Positions 52,624-60,637 of a DNA stretch of 64,000 nucleotides are shown in pieces. The DNA lies in assembly GCA_029202665.1 (NCBI GenBank), contig CP119326.1, positions 2,666,001 through 2,730,000 on the forward strand, written 5' to 3'. The notes beneath the pieces are model-generated. The model did no database searches. It saw nothing but the letters and a program-made list of their open reading frames with translations, and had not been told where the DNA came from. Source of the DNA: Candidatus Brevundimonas colombiensis (GTDB lineage: Bacteria; Pseudomonadota; Alphaproteobacteria; Caulobacterales; Caulobacteraceae). Within the stretch, counting starts at the first letter, position 1. Each line of letters opens with the position of its first letter. A program made the translations under genes and the position numbers.

Positions 52624-53333
52624 CGGCGGATATCCTTCATATGGCCGGGCGAAAAGCGCGCGACCAGATCGTAACGGTCGCCGGGGAAGGTCTGCCACAC
52701 CCGCGTCACCCCCTGCCCGTCCCGCCATGTCCGCCGCTCGACACACAGACAGGCGGCGCCCGGCTTCAGGCCCAACAGCCGCGCGGCCGTGACGTCCGCC
52801 TCGATGGCGGAAATCCGGTTCTCCGCCTCGGTCCACGGCTCTGAGGTCAGAAGCCAGCTGCCGGGCGCAAGCGTCTGAAAATCCACATCGACCGCCTGAG
52901 GCGCCGCCGCCAGCGCAATCAGCCGATGCTCAAGCGCCAGGGGCATTCCGTCCGCGCTGTGCAGGCAGGTCAGGTCCAGCAGCCGTTCACCAGCGGCCAG
53001 TTCGGCCTCGTCGTCGTCGCGGGCGCTTCGCTCCGCGCGATCCAGAAGCGCATAGCCATAGGCTTGGCCCCTCGCCGCCACCTCGGCCTGCAGGTCGGGA
53101 ATGGACAGGACAGCGGCGTGGGCCTTGGGTTGGGCGACAAAGGTGCCGGCGCGGCGGCGGCGCGTCACCAGCCCTCGCCCGGCCAGCTCGGAGATCGCCT
53201 TGGACACCGTCATGCGCGAGCAGCGATAGGTGTCGGTCAACTCATGCTCGAACGGAATACGGTCGCCGGGCGACAGGTCGCCGGACAGGATGCGGCGCTC
53301 CAGATCGGCGTAGATACGTTGATGCAGCGTCAC
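52620..53333 (-). CDS. hutC: HutC, GntR-family repressor of histidine utilization
   Basis: A 237-residue repressor: N-terminal GntR winged helix LERRILSGDLSPGDRIPFEHELTDTYRCSRMTVSKAISELAGRGLVTRRRRAGTFVA (about 10-67), then a UTRA ligand domain (about 85-230) that senses urocanate. It is sandwiched between hutF and hutI with overlapping codons on both sides, so the operon includes its own regulator. The palindrome at 54749 is its likely operator. Confidence 0.95.
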   Translation of the reverse strand: MTLHQRIYADLERRILSGDLSPGDRIPFEHELTDTYRCSRMTVSKAISELAGRGLVTRRRRAGTFVAQPKAHAAVLSIPDLQAEVAARGQAYGYALLDRAERSARDDDEAELAAGERLLDLTCLHSADGMPLALEHRLIALAAAPQAVDVDFQTLAPGSWLLTSEPWTEAENRISAIEADVTAARLLGLKPGAACLCVERRTWRDGQGVTRVWQTFPGDRYDLVARFSPGHMKDIRR

Positions 53334-54721
53334 GCCGCCGCCTCGCCCAGCACCCTCAGAAGAGCCTGGCGATAACGCGCCTGAATGGAGTCGCGCGCGA
53401 TATGGCGGCCGTTCGTCACCACCTCGCGTCCCGCCCGCCAGACCGAACGGATCGCGCCGGATCGCGGCGCGCCGAAGATCCAGCTGTCCAGAACCGCATC
53501 GCCCGAACGTCCGGCGAAGGCGATCCCGTCCACATCCAGCGACACCATATCGGCCCAGCCGCCCATGACCAGACCCGCCTCGACGCCGCCCGCCTGCGCC
53601 CCTCCCGCCAGGGCGCGGTCATAGAGGGCGCGGCCCGTCGAGCGCTGCGGATCGGCCATCACCGCCCGCCCCCGCCGCGCCAGCCGCTGGCTGTATTCCA
53701 GCATCCGCAGCTCTTCCGCCACGCCGATCTGGACATTGGAGTCCGTGCCGATGCCGAACCGTCCGCCGGCCTGGGTGAAGTCGACGGCGGGAAAGACGCC
53801 GTCGCCCAGATTGGCCTCGGTGATCGGGCACAGGCCGACCACGGCGCCGCGATCCGCGATCCCGCGCCATTCCGCCGCGGTCACATGGGTCGAATGGATC
53901 AGACACCAGCGCGGATCGACCGGCGCATGGGCCAGCAGCCATTCCACCGGGCGCGCGCCCGACCAGTCCAGGCAGTCCTGAACCTCCTTGGTCTGTTCCG
54001 CGACGTGGATATGGATCGGCTCGTCGCCCGCCAGCGCAGGCATGGCCGCCAGTTCATCCGGCGCGACGGCGCGCAGGCTGTGGGGCGCCACGCCAACCAC
54101 GGCGCCGTCCAGCCCGGCGGCCAGACCCCGGCAACGCTCCGTCAGATCGGCGAACCCGTCCAGATCGGTCACGAACCGTCGCTGGCCGTGCGCGGGCGGT
54201 TGGCCGCCGAAACCGGCGTGGGCGTAGAAGACCGGCAGCAGGGTCAGGCCGATTCCCGTCGTCCGGGTCGCCGCCACGATCCGACCGGCGATCTCGGCGA
54301 TGTCGGCATAGGGCGCGCCCGACGCATCGTTGTGCAGATAGTGGAACTCGCAGACGCGGGTGAAACCGCCTTCCAGCATCTCCATGAAGGCCAGCGCGGT
54401 GATGGCCTCGATCTCCTCCGGCCCGCCCCGGTCCAGAAAGCGGTACATCAGGGCCCGCCAGGTCCAGAAGTCGTCGTCAGACGGCCCGCGCGCCTCGGTC
54501 AGGCCCGCCATCGCCCGCTGGAACGCGTGGCTGTGCAGATTGGTCATGCCGGGCAGAGCGACCCCGTGGTCCGCCTCTCCCGGCGCCCGTTCAACGCCGG
54601 TTTCCAGCGTGGCGATCCGTCCGTTCGCCAACCCAATCCGCACCCCTTTCGCCCAGCCGTCCGGCAGCAGGGCGGCCTGGAACCAGAGGCTGCGATCCAC
54701 AGGGTGCGCTTCAGGGGTCAC
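53330..54721 (-). CDS. hutF: Formimidoylglutamate deiminase
   Basis: A 463-residue amidohydrolase that deiminates N-formimino-L-glutamate to N-formylglutamate, the branch used with HutG. LPGMTNLHSHAFQRAMAGLTEARG holds the first metal ligands; IHVAEQTKEVQ, LIHSTHV and GTDSNVQI supply the others. The frame opens further upstream into the operator region; family proteins begin near RSLWFQAALLPDGW, so GTG at 54721 is chosen, with GTG 54700 as an alternative. Its stop overlaps hutC by ATGA. Confidence 0.93.
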   Translation of the reverse strand: MTPEAHPVDRSLWFQAALLPDGWAKGVRIGLANGRIATLETGVERAPGEADHGVALPGMTNLHSHAFQRAMAGLTEARGPSDDDFWTWRALMYRFLDRGGPEEIEAITALAFMEMLEGGFTRVCEFHYLHNDASGAPYADIAEIAGRIVAATRTTGIGLTLLPVFYAHAGFGGQPPAHGQRRFVTDLDGFADLTERCRGLAAGLDGAVVGVAPHSLRAVAPDELAAMPALAGDEPIHIHVAEQTKEVQDCLDWSGARPVEWLLAHAPVDPRWCLIHSTHVTAAEWRGIADRGAVVGLCPITEANLGDGVFPAVDFTQAGGRFGIGTDSNVQIGVAEELRMLEYSQRLARRGRAVMADPQRSTGRALYDRALAGGAQAGGVEAGLVMGGWADMVSLDVDGIAFAGRSGDAVLDSWIFGAPRSGAIRSVWRAGREVVTNGRHIARDSIQARYRQALLRVLGEAAA

Positions 54722-54748
54722 TGGACAGGTCCGCGTCTCTACGATCAA

Positions 54749-54762
54749 TATGTCTAGACATA
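54749..54762. promoter_or_regulatory. Palindrome TATGTCTAGACATA, probable HutC operator
   Basis: A perfect 14-base palindrome in the gap between the divergent hutF and hutG operons. The core TGTCTAGACA fits the GntR/HutC-family operator style (TGTxTAxACA). It is the only such site seen in the gap and could control both directions. Confidence 0.75.
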
Positions 54763-54799
54763 CCACGATGGATCGATTTGGCGAGGGAGGCTGAAGCGG

Positions 54800-55618
54800 A
54801 TGAAGGACTGGCTGACCGTCCACGAGGGTTCGGCGCCGCTGGTGATCGGCCTGCCGCACACCGGAACCCAGATCCCGCCCGAGATCGAGGCGCGGATGAC
54901 CTCGCCCTGGCTAGCGCGCAAGGACGCCGACTGGTGGGTGGACCGGCTCTACGACTTCGCCGCCGACATGGGCGCGACCCTGGTGCGGACGGCGATTTCG
55001 CGCAGCGTCATCGACGTGAACCGCGACCCGTCCGGCGCGTCCCTCTATCCCGGCATGACGACGACGGACCTTTGCCCCACCGAAACCTTCGACGGCGAGC
55101 CGCTGTATCGCGAGGGTCAGGCGCCCGACGCCGACGAGATCGCTGAGCGGCGCGCGACCTGGTTCGATCCCTATCACGCCGCCCTGCAGGGCCAGTTGGA
55201 TCGGCTGAGCGCGCGCGGCCCGGTCGTTCTCTATGACGCCCATTCGATCCGCTCGGTCGTGCCGCGCCTGTTCGAGGGCGAACTGCCCCAGTTCAATATC
55301 GGCGACAACGACGGGTCGACCTGCGCCCCTGAACTGACGCAAGGCGTGGAGGCCGCCTGCGCGATCAGCGGCTCCAGCCTGATCGTCAACGGCCGGTTCA
55401 AGGGCGGTTGGACCACGCGCCAATATGGGCGACCCAGCGCGGGGATACACGCCATCCAGATGGAGTTGGCCGACCGCGGCTATATGGCCGACCCCGCCGG
55501 GCCGGTGTCGCCCGAAAATTGGCCCAGCCCCTATCGACCCGAGAGCGCCGAGGCGATGCGGGACCATCTGCGCCGCGTCCTCGGCGCCTGCATCGCCTTT
55601 GCGGAAAGCCAGAGATGA
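54800..55618 (+). CDS. hutG: N-formylglutamate deformylase
   Basis: A 272-residue zinc hydrolase of the N-formylglutamate amidohydrolase family that releases formate and glutamate, the last step of the pathway used here. PLVIGLPHTGTQIPPEI at the N-terminus, VDRLYDFAADMGATLVRTAISRSVIDVNRDPSG and VLYDAHSIRSVVPRLFEG are the family blocks. The ATG follows GAGGGAGGCTGAAGCG. Its stop overlaps hutU (ATGA). Confidence 0.95.
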   Translation: MKDWLTVHEGSAPLVIGLPHTGTQIPPEIEARMTSPWLARKDADWWVDRLYDFAADMGATLVRTAISRSVIDVNRDPSGASLYPGMTTTDLCPTETFDGEPLYREGQAPDADEIAERRATWFDPYHAALQGQLDRLSARGPVVLYDAHSIRSVVPRLFEGELPQFNIGDNDGSTCAPELTQGVEAACAISGSSLIVNGRFKGGWTTRQYGRPSAGIHAIQMELADRGYMADPAGPVSPENWPSPYRPESAEAMRDHLRRVLGACIAFAESQR

Positions 55619-57279
55619 ATACGCCCAACACCCGCATCGTCCGCAGCCCGCGCGGGCCGGACATGACCGCCAAAACCTGGGCCGCAGAGGCCGCCCTGCG
55701 GATGCTGATGAACAACCTGGACCCCGAGGTCGCCGAACGGCCGCAGGATCTGGTCGTCTATGGCGGCATCGGCAAGGCGGCGCGCGACTGGGCCGCCTTC
55801 GACCGTATCGTCGAAACCCTGCGCGTTCTGGAGGCCGACGAAACCCTGCTGATCCAGTCGGGCAAGCCGGTGGGCGTCTTCCGCACCCACGCCGATGCGC
55901 CGCGCGTGCTGATCGCCAACTCCAACCTGGTGCCCAAATGGGCGACCTGGGAGCATTTCGGCGAACTCGATCGCAAGGGGCTGATGATGTACGGCCAGAT
56001 GACGGCCGGGTCGTGGATCTATATCGGCACCCAAGGCATCGTGCAGGGCACCTATGAGACCTTCATGGAGGCCGGGCGCCAGCACCATGGCGGCGACTGG
56101 TCGGGCAAATGGATTCTGACGGCGGGCCTGGGCGGCATGGGCGGCGCCCAGACGCTGGCGGCGACCATCGCCGGGGCGTCGTGTCTGGCTGTCGAATGCC
56201 AGCGCAGCCGGATCGAGATGCGGCTGAAAACCCGCTACCTCGACGTCATGGCCGAGACGCTGGACGAGGCCCTGACCCTGATCGAACAGGCCGGGCAAAC
56301 CGGAAAGCCCATATCTGTCGGCCTGTTGGGCAATGCGGCCGATGTTCTGCCTGAACTGGTGAAGCGCGGCGTTCGCCCCGATCTAGTGACGGATCAGACC
56401 AGCGCCCATGACCTGGTCAACGGCTATCTGCCCACCGGCTGGACCGTTGCGGAATGGGAGGATCGGCGCGTCAGCGATCCGGCCTTGGTCGCGGCGGCGG
56501 CGCGCAAGTCCATCGTCGCCCATGTGCAGGCCATGCTGGACTTCCAGGCTGCGGGCATCCCGGTGGTCGATTACGGCAATAACATCCGCCAGGTCGCCTT
56601 CGACGAAGGGGTGACGAATGCCTTCGACTTCCCCGGCTTCGTGCCCGCCTATATCCGCCCGCTGTTCTGCCGGGGCGTCGGGCCGTTCCGTTGGGCCGCC
56701 CTGACCGGCGATCCCGAAGACATTCGCAAGACCGACGCGGCGATGAAGCGGCTGTTCCCCGACAATGCCGGTCTGCATCGGTGGTTGGACATGGCCGGCG
56801 AGCGGATCGCCTTCCAGGGCCTGCCCGCCCGCATCTGCTGGATCGGCCTGGGGGATCGGCACCGCGCGGGCCTGATGTTCAATCAGATGGTGGCGTCCGG
56901 CGAACTGTCCGGCCCCATCGTCATCGGCCGCGACCATCTGGATTCCGGCTCGGTCGCCAGTCCGAACCGCGAGACGGAGGCGATGATGGACGGGTCGGAC
57001 GCGGTCAGCGACTGGCCCCTGCTGAACGCCCTGCTGAACACGGCGTCCGGCGCCTCCTGGGTGTCGCTGCATCACGGCGGCGGGGTCGGCATGGGATACT
57101 CCCAGCATTCGGGCGTCGTCATCGTCGCCGACGGCACGCCGGAAGCCGCCAGACGGCTTGAGCGCGTCCTGTGGAACGACCCGGCCACCGGCGTCATGCG
57201 CCATGCCGATGCGGGATACGACATCGCCCGCGCCGCCGCCCGCGAACACGAACTGAACCTGCCCAGCCTGAAGGCCTGA
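55615..57279 (+). CDS. hutU: Urocanate hydratase
   Basis: A 554-residue NAD-dependent enzyme that converts urocanate to imidazolonepropionate. Diagnostic stretches: QDLVVYGGIGKAARDW, GQMTAGSWIYIGTQGI, NAD-binding LTAGLGGMGGAQ, DQTSAHDLVNGYLPTGWT, and the active-site Cys in RPLFCRGVGPFRW. C-terminal HHGGGVGMGYSQHSG. Start in the ATGA overlap with hutG; stop 2 bases before hutH. Confidence 0.97.
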   Translation: MNTPNTRIVRSPRGPDMTAKTWAAEAALRMLMNNLDPEVAERPQDLVVYGGIGKAARDWAAFDRIVETLRVLEADETLLIQSGKPVGVFRTHADAPRVLIANSNLVPKWATWEHFGELDRKGLMMYGQMTAGSWIYIGTQGIVQGTYETFMEAGRQHHGGDWSGKWILTAGLGGMGGAQTLAATIAGASCLAVECQRSRIEMRLKTRYLDVMAETLDEALTLIEQAGQTGKPISVGLLGNAADVLPELVKRGVRPDLVTDQTSAHDLVNGYLPTGWTVAEWEDRRVSDPALVAAAARKSIVAHVQAMLDFQAAGIPVVDYGNNIRQVAFDEGVTNAFDFPGFVPAYIRPLFCRGVGPFRWAALTGDPEDIRKTDAAMKRLFPDNAGLHRWLDMAGERIAFQGLPARICWIGLGDRHRAGLMFNQMVASGELSGPIVIGRDHLDSGSVASPNRETEAMMDGSDAVSDWPLLNALLNTASGASWVSLHHGGGVGMGYSQHSGVVIVADGTPEAARRLERVLWNDPATGVMRHADAGYDIARAAAREHELNLPSLKA

Positions 57280-57281
57280 CG

Positions 57282-58811
57282 ATGACCACCCTGCCCCTCG
57301 GCGACGCCCCCCTGACCCTGGCCCAGCTTCGCGCCGTGCTGGACGGCCCCGTGACGGTGATCATCACGCCTGCCGCCTGGGCCGACGTCGAAAAGGGCGC
57401 GGCGACCGTGGCGGCCATCGTGGCGGAGGGCCGCACAGTCTATGGGGTGAACACGGGCTTCGGCCTGCTGGCCAACACCAGCATCGCGCCGCAAGACCTT
57501 GAGACCCTTCAGAAGAATCTGGTGCTGAGCCATGCCTGCGGGGTCGGTCCGCTGCTGCCCGACGGGGTGACGCGGCTGTTGATGGTGCTGAAGATCGCCT
57601 CCCTGTCGCGCGGCGCCTCGGGCATCCGGCGCGAGACGCTTGAGGCCCTGGTCGCGCTGATCAACGCCGACATCCTGCCCTGTATTCCATCCAAGGGGTC
57701 GGTCGGGGCCTCCGGCGACCTGGCGCCCCTGGCCCATATGTCCTGTGTCCTGATCGGCGTGGGCGAAGCGCGGGCGGACGGCCGGACGCTGGAGGCGGAG
57801 GCGGCGCTGGCGCATGTCGGCCTGACGCCGCTGACGCTGGGCCCCAAGGAAGGTCTGGCCCTGCTGAACGGCACCCAGTGTTCGACGGCGCTGGCGCTGG
57901 CGGGCTTGTTCGCGGCCGAGGCTGTGTTCGCGGCGGGCCTGGCGGCGGGCGCCCTGTCGGTCGATGCGCTGAAGGGATCGGACGCCCCGTTCGATGCACG
58001 CATCCACGCCCTGCGCGGCCAGCCCGGCCAGATCGCGGTGGCCGCCGCCTTGCGCGGTCTGATCGACGGTTCCGCCATTCGCGACAGCCACCGCGACGAC
58101 TGCGCCAAGGTGCAGGATCCCTATTCGCTTCGCTGCCAGCCCCAGGTCATGGGTGCGGTTCTGGACGTGCTGAAGACCGCCGCCGCGACGCTGGAGCGCG
58201 AGGCCAACGCCGTGACCGACAATCCCCTGGTCTTCATCGACGACGGCGACGTCATATCCGGCGGCAACTTCCATGCCGAACCCGTTGCTTTCGCTGCGGA
58301 TCAGATCGCCATGGCCCTGTGCGAGATCGGCAATATCTCCGAGCGACGCACCGCCATCCTGGTCGATCCGAAGATGAGCGAACTGCCAGCGTTTCTGGTC
58401 AAGGAGAGCGGTCTGAACTCCGGCTTCATGATCGCCCAGGTCACGGCCGCCGCCCTGATCGCCGAGAACCGGATGGTCGCCCATCCGTGCAGCGTGGACA
58501 CGGTCCCGACCAGCGCCAATCAGGAGGATCACGTCTCCATGGCCACCCACGGCGCACGCCGCCTGCTGGACATGGCGGAAAATGCGGCGACGGTCGTCGG
58601 CATCGAACTTCTGGCGGCGGCGCAGGGGATCGAGTTCCATCGTCCCCTGACCAGTTCGCCTGTGCTGGAGCAGGTCTTCGCCATCGTGCGAGAGGCCGCC
58701 GCCCCCTACGCCAGCGACCACTATTTCGCACCCGACATCGCCCGCGCCACCGATGGCGTCCGGGCGGGGCGTTATCGGGCCTTTGCGAAAGCGCTGCTGC
58801 CGTCCGCCTGA
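57282..58811 (+). CDS. hutH: Histidine ammonia-lyase
   Basis: A 509-residue MIO-dependent lyase, first enzyme of the pathway (histidine to urocanate and ammonia). The self-made MIO cofactor comes from Ala-Ser-Gly 143-145 in GSVGASGDLAPLAHM. Catalytic Tyr lies in VYGVNTGFG (about 54), and QDPYSLRCQPQVMG with PVDT-like VDTVPTSANQEDHVSM further on. Full length. Ends 2 bases from the convergent mntP. Confidence 0.97.
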   Translation: MTTLPLGDAPLTLAQLRAVLDGPVTVIITPAAWADVEKGAATVAAIVAEGRTVYGVNTGFGLLANTSIAPQDLETLQKNLVLSHACGVGPLLPDGVTRLLMVLKIASLSRGASGIRRETLEALVALINADILPCIPSKGSVGASGDLAPLAHMSCVLIGVGEARADGRTLEAEAALAHVGLTPLTLGPKEGLALLNGTQCSTALALAGLFAAEAVFAAGLAAGALSVDALKGSDAPFDARIHALRGQPGQIAVAAALRGLIDGSAIRDSHRDDCAKVQDPYSLRCQPQVMGAVLDVLKTAAATLEREANAVTDNPLVFIDDGDVISGGNFHAEPVAFAADQIAMALCEIGNISERRTAILVDPKMSELPAFLVKESGLNSGFMIAQVTAAALIAENRMVAHPCSVDTVPTSANQEDHVSMATHGARRLLDMAENAATVVGIELLAAAQGIEFHRPLTSSPVLEQVFAIVREAAAPYASDHYFAPDIARATDGVRAGRYRAFAKALLPSA

Positions 58812-58813
58812 AA

Positions 58814-59386
58814 TCAGCCGCCCAGCACGCCCAGGTGTTCCAGGAGGATCATCGTGCCCAGTCCGATCAGGGCCACGCCGCCCACGATCTCGGCCGCCTT
58901 GCCGAACTTGAGGCCCACGGCCCGGCCGATCAGCATGCCGAGGGTGGTCAGGACGAAGGTGGTGAAGCCGATCGAGGCGGCGATCACCCAGATGTTGGCG
59001 CCGATGAAGGCCAGGCCCACGCCGACAGCCGCCGCGTCGATGCTGGTGCCGATGGCGGTTGCGATCAAGGCCCACGGGCCTGAGCGGCGGGGCGCGGCGT
59101 CTTCGTCGGCGTCTCGCGGCTTGGCGCCCTCCCAGATCATCTTGCCGCCCACGATCAGCAGCAGGGTGAAGGCGATCCAGTGATCGATCTTCTCGACCAG
59201 TCCGGCGGCGATGAGGCCCAGCCCCCAGCCGATCAACGGCGTGATGGCTTCGATGACGCCGAACACCAGTCCGGCCTTGACGGCGGCCGGCACGGTCGGT
59301 CGGTGAGACGCCCCCCGCCCCACGGCGGCCGCGAAGGCGTCCGTGGACATGCTGAGGGACAGGACGGCGATGGCTCCTGGGGTCAT
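58814..59386 (-). CDS. mntP: Manganese efflux pump MntP
   Basis: A 190-residue inner-membrane protein with six helices in two homologous halves. The acidic intramembrane motifs LSMSTDAFAAAVGRG (helix 1) and AIGTSIDAAAVGVGLAF (helix 4) supply Asp residues essential for Mn export. The start is set at MTPGAIAVLSL because GGTGGA precedes it by 9 bases; upstream ATG (59395) and TTG (59407) are open. A yybP-ykoY manganese riboswitch lies in the leader, which gives both the regulation and strong support for the substrate. Confidence 0.94.
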   Translation of the reverse strand: MTPGAIAVLSLSMSTDAFAAAVGRGASHRPTVPAAVKAGLVFGVIEAITPLIGWGLGLIAAGLVEKIDHWIAFTLLLIVGGKMIWEGAKPRDADEDAAPRRSGPWALIATAIGTSIDAAAVGVGLAFIGANIWVIAASIGFTTFVLTTLGMLIGRAVGLKFGKAAEIVGGVALIGLGTMILLEHLGVLGG

Positions 59387-59446
59387 GCGAATCATTCCAC
59401 CGGACAAGCGACAGCGGTCCCCTCGCCTGCCGGTGCGGCGGTGGAA

Positions 59447-59557
59447 CGCGCTGGTCTCGCTAGGCGGTGGTCCGCTGATCGCGCCACGCGCCGAAGCGCG
59501 AGTGTGTTGACGCGATCCCGACGATGCGACGCCGGAAGCTACTCCCCAACAGGAGAA
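59447..59557 (-). ncRNA. yybP-ykoY manganese riboswitch
   Basis: On the minus strand the conserved pieces of the aptamer appear in order: GTTGGGGAGTAGC (about 59538-59550), a helix, GCGTCAACACACTCGC (about 59497-59513), a GCGCTTCGGCGC hairpin and finally GCCTAGCGAGACC (59453-59465). The GGGGAGTAGC, GTCAACA-ACTCG and GGCGAGACC blocks are the signature of the Mn2+-sensing yybP-ykoY class. It sits 61 bases upstream of the mntP start. Mn binding is expected to switch on expression; the expression platform (sequence 59386-59446) includes GC-rich stems that may mask the ribosome site. Confidence 0.88.
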
Positions 59558-59599
59558 GGCGCTCTACACGAGCTGACGCGCGCTTGGCAACGCCTGCGA

Positions 59600-60631
59600 T
59601 CAGTCGAAGGGTCGCAGAGGCGCGCGACGCAACGCCGCCAGATTGGCGGAGCCCGTGCAGAAACAGACGGTTCGCAGTTGGCGCATCACCTGCTGAAAAT
59701 GTGCGACCACCGCCTCGGTAGAGGTCGCGGCGGCCGCCAGAGCGCCCGCCGCCTGGCCCACGACATCGGCGCCCAGGCGAATCGCCTTGGCCGCATCCAC
59801 CCCGTCGCGGACGCCGCCGGAACCGATGATGACGGCCTCCGGGCACGCGCGCCGCACATCCACGAGGGCCTGGGCGGTCGGCGCGCCCCAGTCTGCGAAG
59901 GCGGCGGCGTGAGCCTTGTCGAACGGGTTCGACGCCCGTTCGCCTTCGATCAGCGCCCAGTTGGTGCCGCCCGCGCCCGCAACATCAACCGCCGCCGCGC
60001 CCATGTCGATCAAGCGCCGGGCGGTGCGGCCGGATAGGCCCGCGCCGGTCTCCTTGACCACCACGGGCGCCTCCAGTTTCAGGATCAGCGCCTCCAGCGC
60101 CGCGCCCACGCCCCACCAGTCACGATCCCCCTCTGGCTGACAGGCCTCCTGCAACGGGTTCAGGTGAACGACCAGGGCGTCGGCGTCGATCATGTCCATC
60201 GCGCGCCGCGCCTCGTCCAATCCGAAGCCGCGCGTCAGTTGGGCCGCGCCGATATTGGACAGGATCACGGTATCGGGCGCGCGACGCCGCAGGGTCCGAT
60301 CCAGACCCCCGCTGGCCCCGCCCTCGATCGCGGCCCGTTGAGACCCCACCGCCAGGGCGACGCCCAGATGCTGGGCCGCCTCGGCCAGACGGGCGTTGAT
60401 CGCCTCGGCTCGGCTCGGGCCGCCGGTCATGGCGCTGATCAGCAAAGGGGCTTTCAGCCGCCTGCCCAGGAAGTCGGCCCCCAGGTCGATCTTGTCGTGG
60501 TCGAGATCCGGCAGGGCCTCATGAACGAAATGCACGCGGTCGAAACCGGCGTCGCGCGCGTGACGGCCCCGCCCCGCCAGAACGACGTCCAGATGCTGGT
60601 CCTTGCGGTCGGGCGGGGCCGTGTCGTTCAT
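59600..60631 (-). CDS. fni: Isopentenyl-diphosphate delta-isomerase, type 2 (FMN-dependent)
   Basis: A 343-residue flavoprotein that interconverts IPP and DMAPP. RKDQHLDVVL near the N-terminus, LLISAMTGG, NIGAAQLTRGF, HLNPLQEACQPEGDRDWWGV and VVVKETGAGLS, plus IGSGGVRDGVDAAKAIRLGAD are the type 2 IDI signatures for FMN, NADPH and Mg binding. Isoprenoid supply for carotenoids and quinones is the expected role; no carotenoid genes lie in the window. It is separated from mntP by the riboswitch leader and follows the PPC protein gene by 6 bases. Confidence 0.95.
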   Translation of the reverse strand: MNDTAPPDRKDQHLDVVLAGRGRHARDAGFDRVHFVHEALPDLDHDKIDLGADFLGRRLKAPLLISAMTGGPSRAEAINARLAEAAQHLGVALAVGSQRAAIEGGASGGLDRTLRRRAPDTVILSNIGAAQLTRGFGLDEARRAMDMIDADALVVHLNPLQEACQPEGDRDWWGVGAALEALILKLEAPVVVKETGAGLSGRTARRLIDMGAAAVDVAGAGGTNWALIEGERASNPFDKAHAAAFADWGAPTAQALVDVRRACPEAVIIGSGGVRDGVDAAKAIRLGADVVGQAAGALAAAATSTEAVVAHFQQVMRQLRTVCFCTGSANLAALRRAPLRPFD

Positions 60632-60637
60632 GCAGAT

